Source: Rhodobacteraceae bacterium UBA1943 (lineage in GTDB: Bacteria; Pseudomonadota; Alphaproteobacteria; Rhodobacterales; Rhodobacteraceae). From it: a DNA stretch of 14,826 nt. The notes under the pieces are model-generated. The model was not told where the DNA came from. It saw nothing but the letters and a program-made list of their open reading frames with translations, and ran no database searches. A program made the position numbers and the translations under genes. Of this stretch, positions 13,452 through 14,826 are shown piece by piece; position 1 is the stretch's first letter, and every line of letters starts with the position of its first letter. The stretch covers positions 21,981 to 36,806 of the forward strand of contig DDEX01000069.1 of the NCBI GenBank assembly GCA_002336845.1, in the 5' to 3' direction.

Positions 13452-14826
13452 CACAGCTCATCTCCGAACAGGAATTCGGCGGCGCGGTCCAGCCGGATAT
13501 GCGGCGGGCCTTCGCCGGGGCGCAAGGATGCGCGGGCGGGGGCAAAGGCCATCAGGCCGTAATCGGCGTCGAGCCATTTGTCGGCGCCCTGACGGGCGGG
13601 CGACAACAGGCGGTTGGGGTCGGCTGGCAATTCGCCCGGATACATCACCGCCTGCCTGCCGGTCTCCAAAAGGCGGCCACGCACAGCCGGCAGACCCGCA
13701 TCGCCCAGCCGATCCTCGACCGTCGAGCGCAGACCGGCGAGCGACATGGCCATGGTTTCAGCGCCCGCGAAATCGGCGCGGGATTTCGCCTCTCGCAGCA
13801 GCGCCTCGGTAATCGCGGTCAGGGCGGGGTGTTGTTCGTGGTGCAGATGGTCGGCCTTGGTGGCGGCGAACAGGATCTTTTCGACCCGGTGGCCACCCAG
13901 CAGGCCCGAGAGCCACGAGTTCTGGCCGGGCCGGAACGCGCCCAGAACCTCGGCCAGCGTGCGGCGCAGGTCTTCCACAGCCCAGGGGCCGTGGTGGATG
14001 GCGCCCAGCACATCGGCCAGCACGATCTGACGGTCGATTTTCGCAAAATGCTCGCGGAAAAAGGGGCGCACCACCTTGTCGCGATAGGCGTCATAGCGCC
14101 GGGCCATCTCTCGCCACAGGCTGCCGCGCGGGGTCATCGCGGGTTTCGGTAGGGGCGCGAAGGTGAGGGCCGGGCTGCCCTCCAGCTCTCCGGGCAGAAG
14201 GAACCGGCCGGGGGTGCAGTCGGACCAGCCTTTGGCGCGGGCGGCGCGCAGGTAGGTGGTGAACAGCGCGGCGAGGGTTTGCGCCTTGGTCTCATCCAGC
14301 CGCAGCGCGCCATCCTCGGCGCGGGCGGTGGCGAGGAATTCGGCGGCCTCGGGGCGGGCGCTGATGCGGGCAAGGGTGGCCTCGGACCATTCGTCGTAGG
14401 ATTTGTCCAAGAGCGCGAGGTCCAACAGCCACTCGCCGGGGTAATCCACGATGTCGAGGTGCAGGACGCGCGGTCCGGTCAGCCCGGCCAGAAAGCCACT
14501 GGGCCGGGTGCGGAACGACAGGCGCAACTCGCTGACGGCGCGGGTGCTGTCGGGCCAATGCGGGTCATCGCCGGTCATCGCAGCCAGATGATCCTCATAG
14601 GCAAAGCGGGGCAGGGTGTCGTCGGGCTGGGGTTGCAGATAGACCGCCTCAATCCGGCCTTGGGCGGCGGCGCGCAGTTGCGGCATCCGGCCCCGGTCCA
14701 GCAGGTTCGCGACAAGCCCGGTGATGAACACCGTCTTGCCCGCGCGCGAGAGGCCCGTGACGCCAAGGCGCAAGGTGGGTTCGCCCCCGGCGAGGGAGGT
14801 CAGGCTGCGGGCGATCTGGTTGGTAA
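13451..14826 (-). CDS. ycjX: YcjX-family GTP-binding protein (partial, N-terminus outside window)
   Basis: P-loop NTPase of the DUF463/YcjX family. 457 residues plus stop are visible. The frame is open to the right edge (TNQIARSLTSLAGG...), so the true start, probably 15-30 codons upstream, is outside. A TTG at 14773 is too far in, because family members have residues before the P-loop. Numbering from the first full codon, the Walker A GLSRAGKT is at 24-31 and HLDIVDYPGEW contains the DxxG-like switch (127-130). ATKADHLH gives the TKxD base-recognition motif. These three support GTP binding. The total length agrees with E. coli YcjX (465 residues). It is the first gene in the coupled ycjX-GNAT-ycjF unit. 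Confidence 0.93.
   Translation of the reverse strand, partial: TNQIARSLTSLAGGEPTLRLGVTGLSRAGKTVFITGLVANLLDRGRMPQLRAAAQGRIEAVYLQPQPDDTLPRFAYEDHLAAMTGDDPHWPDSTRAVSELRLSFRTRPSGFLAGLTGPRVLHLDIVDYPGEWLLDLALLDKSYDEWSEATLARISARPEAAEFLATARAEDGALRLDETKAQTLAALFTTYLRAARAKGWSDCTPGRFLLPGELEGSPALTFAPLPKPAMTPRGSLWREMARRYDAYRDKVVRPFFREHFAKIDRQIVLADVLGAIHHGPWAVEDLRRTLAEVLGAFRPGQNSWLSGLLGGHRVEKILFAATKADHLHHEQHPALTAITEALLREAKSRADFAGAETMAMSLAGLRSTVEDRLGDAGLPAVRGRLLETGRQAVMYPGELPADPNRLLSPARQGADKWLDADYGLMAFAPARASLRPGEGPPHIRLDRAAEFLFGDEL

Noticed and set aside
14771..14773. TTG as the start of ycjX
   Set aside because: The frame stays open to the window edge and YcjX proteins have residues before the P-loop, so the gene is treated as 5' partial.
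1..14826. Defence island, prophage, transposon or CRISPR
   Set aside because: No integrase, transposase, terminal repeats, spaced direct repeats or compositional break was seen; the genes are mostly core functions.

Overview
The window is high-G+C chromosomal DNA from an alphaproteobacterium. Gene content and protein style (DmdC-type acyl-CoA dehydrogenase, SPOR-tailed D,D-carboxypeptidase, ClpS, the YcjX/YcjF pair, and GC-run intergenic hairpins) point to Rhodobacterales, family Paracoccaceae/Rhodobacteraceae in the broad sense. The species cannot be named from sequence alone. Fourteen genes are supported. Two run off the edges: the acyl-CoA dehydrogenase at the left and ycjX at the right. 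I see no tRNA, rRNA, CRISPR array, insertion sequence or phage gene, so this looks like core chromosome rather than an island.

Layout. 1-1229 (-) is a DmdC-type acyl-CoA dehydrogenase cut at its C-terminal side. Divergent from it, 1350-2297 (+) is a Sua5/TsaC threonylcarbamoyl-AMP synthase, which converges on argE-like acetylornithine deacetylase (2364-3518, -) across a terminator-like stem. 3688-4404 (+) is an exported protein with a C-terminal beta-rich domain. 4430-4780 (-) is a small acidic protein just downstream of hemF (4794-5654, -), the aerobic coproporphyrinogen oxidase. Divergent from hemF is a small lipoprotein (5774-6169, +). Then comes a 275-base non-coding stretch carrying several hairpins. 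8584 down to 6445 (-) is a tight operon of clpS, an RsmC/RlmG-like methyltransferase and a short-chain dehydrogenase. Divergent from clpS, 8717-9424 (+) is a HAD phosphatase ending in a good intrinsic terminator. It is followed by a D-Ala-D-Ala carboxypeptidase with a SPOR domain (9565-11220, +), whose stop codon overlaps the start of a fumarylacetoacetate-hydrolase-family gene (11220-11897, +). 14826 down to 11962 (-) is ycjX, a GNAT acetyltransferase and ycjF, each pair overlapping by one base.

How it fits together. Most genes are housekeeping: tRNA t6A modification, arginine synthesis, heme synthesis, N-degron proteolysis, rRNA methylation and cell-wall trimming. The points worth a second look are a GNAT enzyme translationally coupled between ycjX and ycjF, an SDR whose catalytic lysine is a cysteine, a carboxypeptidase with a plausible lipobox, an Imm10-like small protein behind hemF, a perfect dyad over a predicted promoter in the hemF/lipoprotein divergence, and several large intergenic palindromes. 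I found no convincing new multi-gene system. The ycjX-GNAT-ycjF unit is the best candidate.
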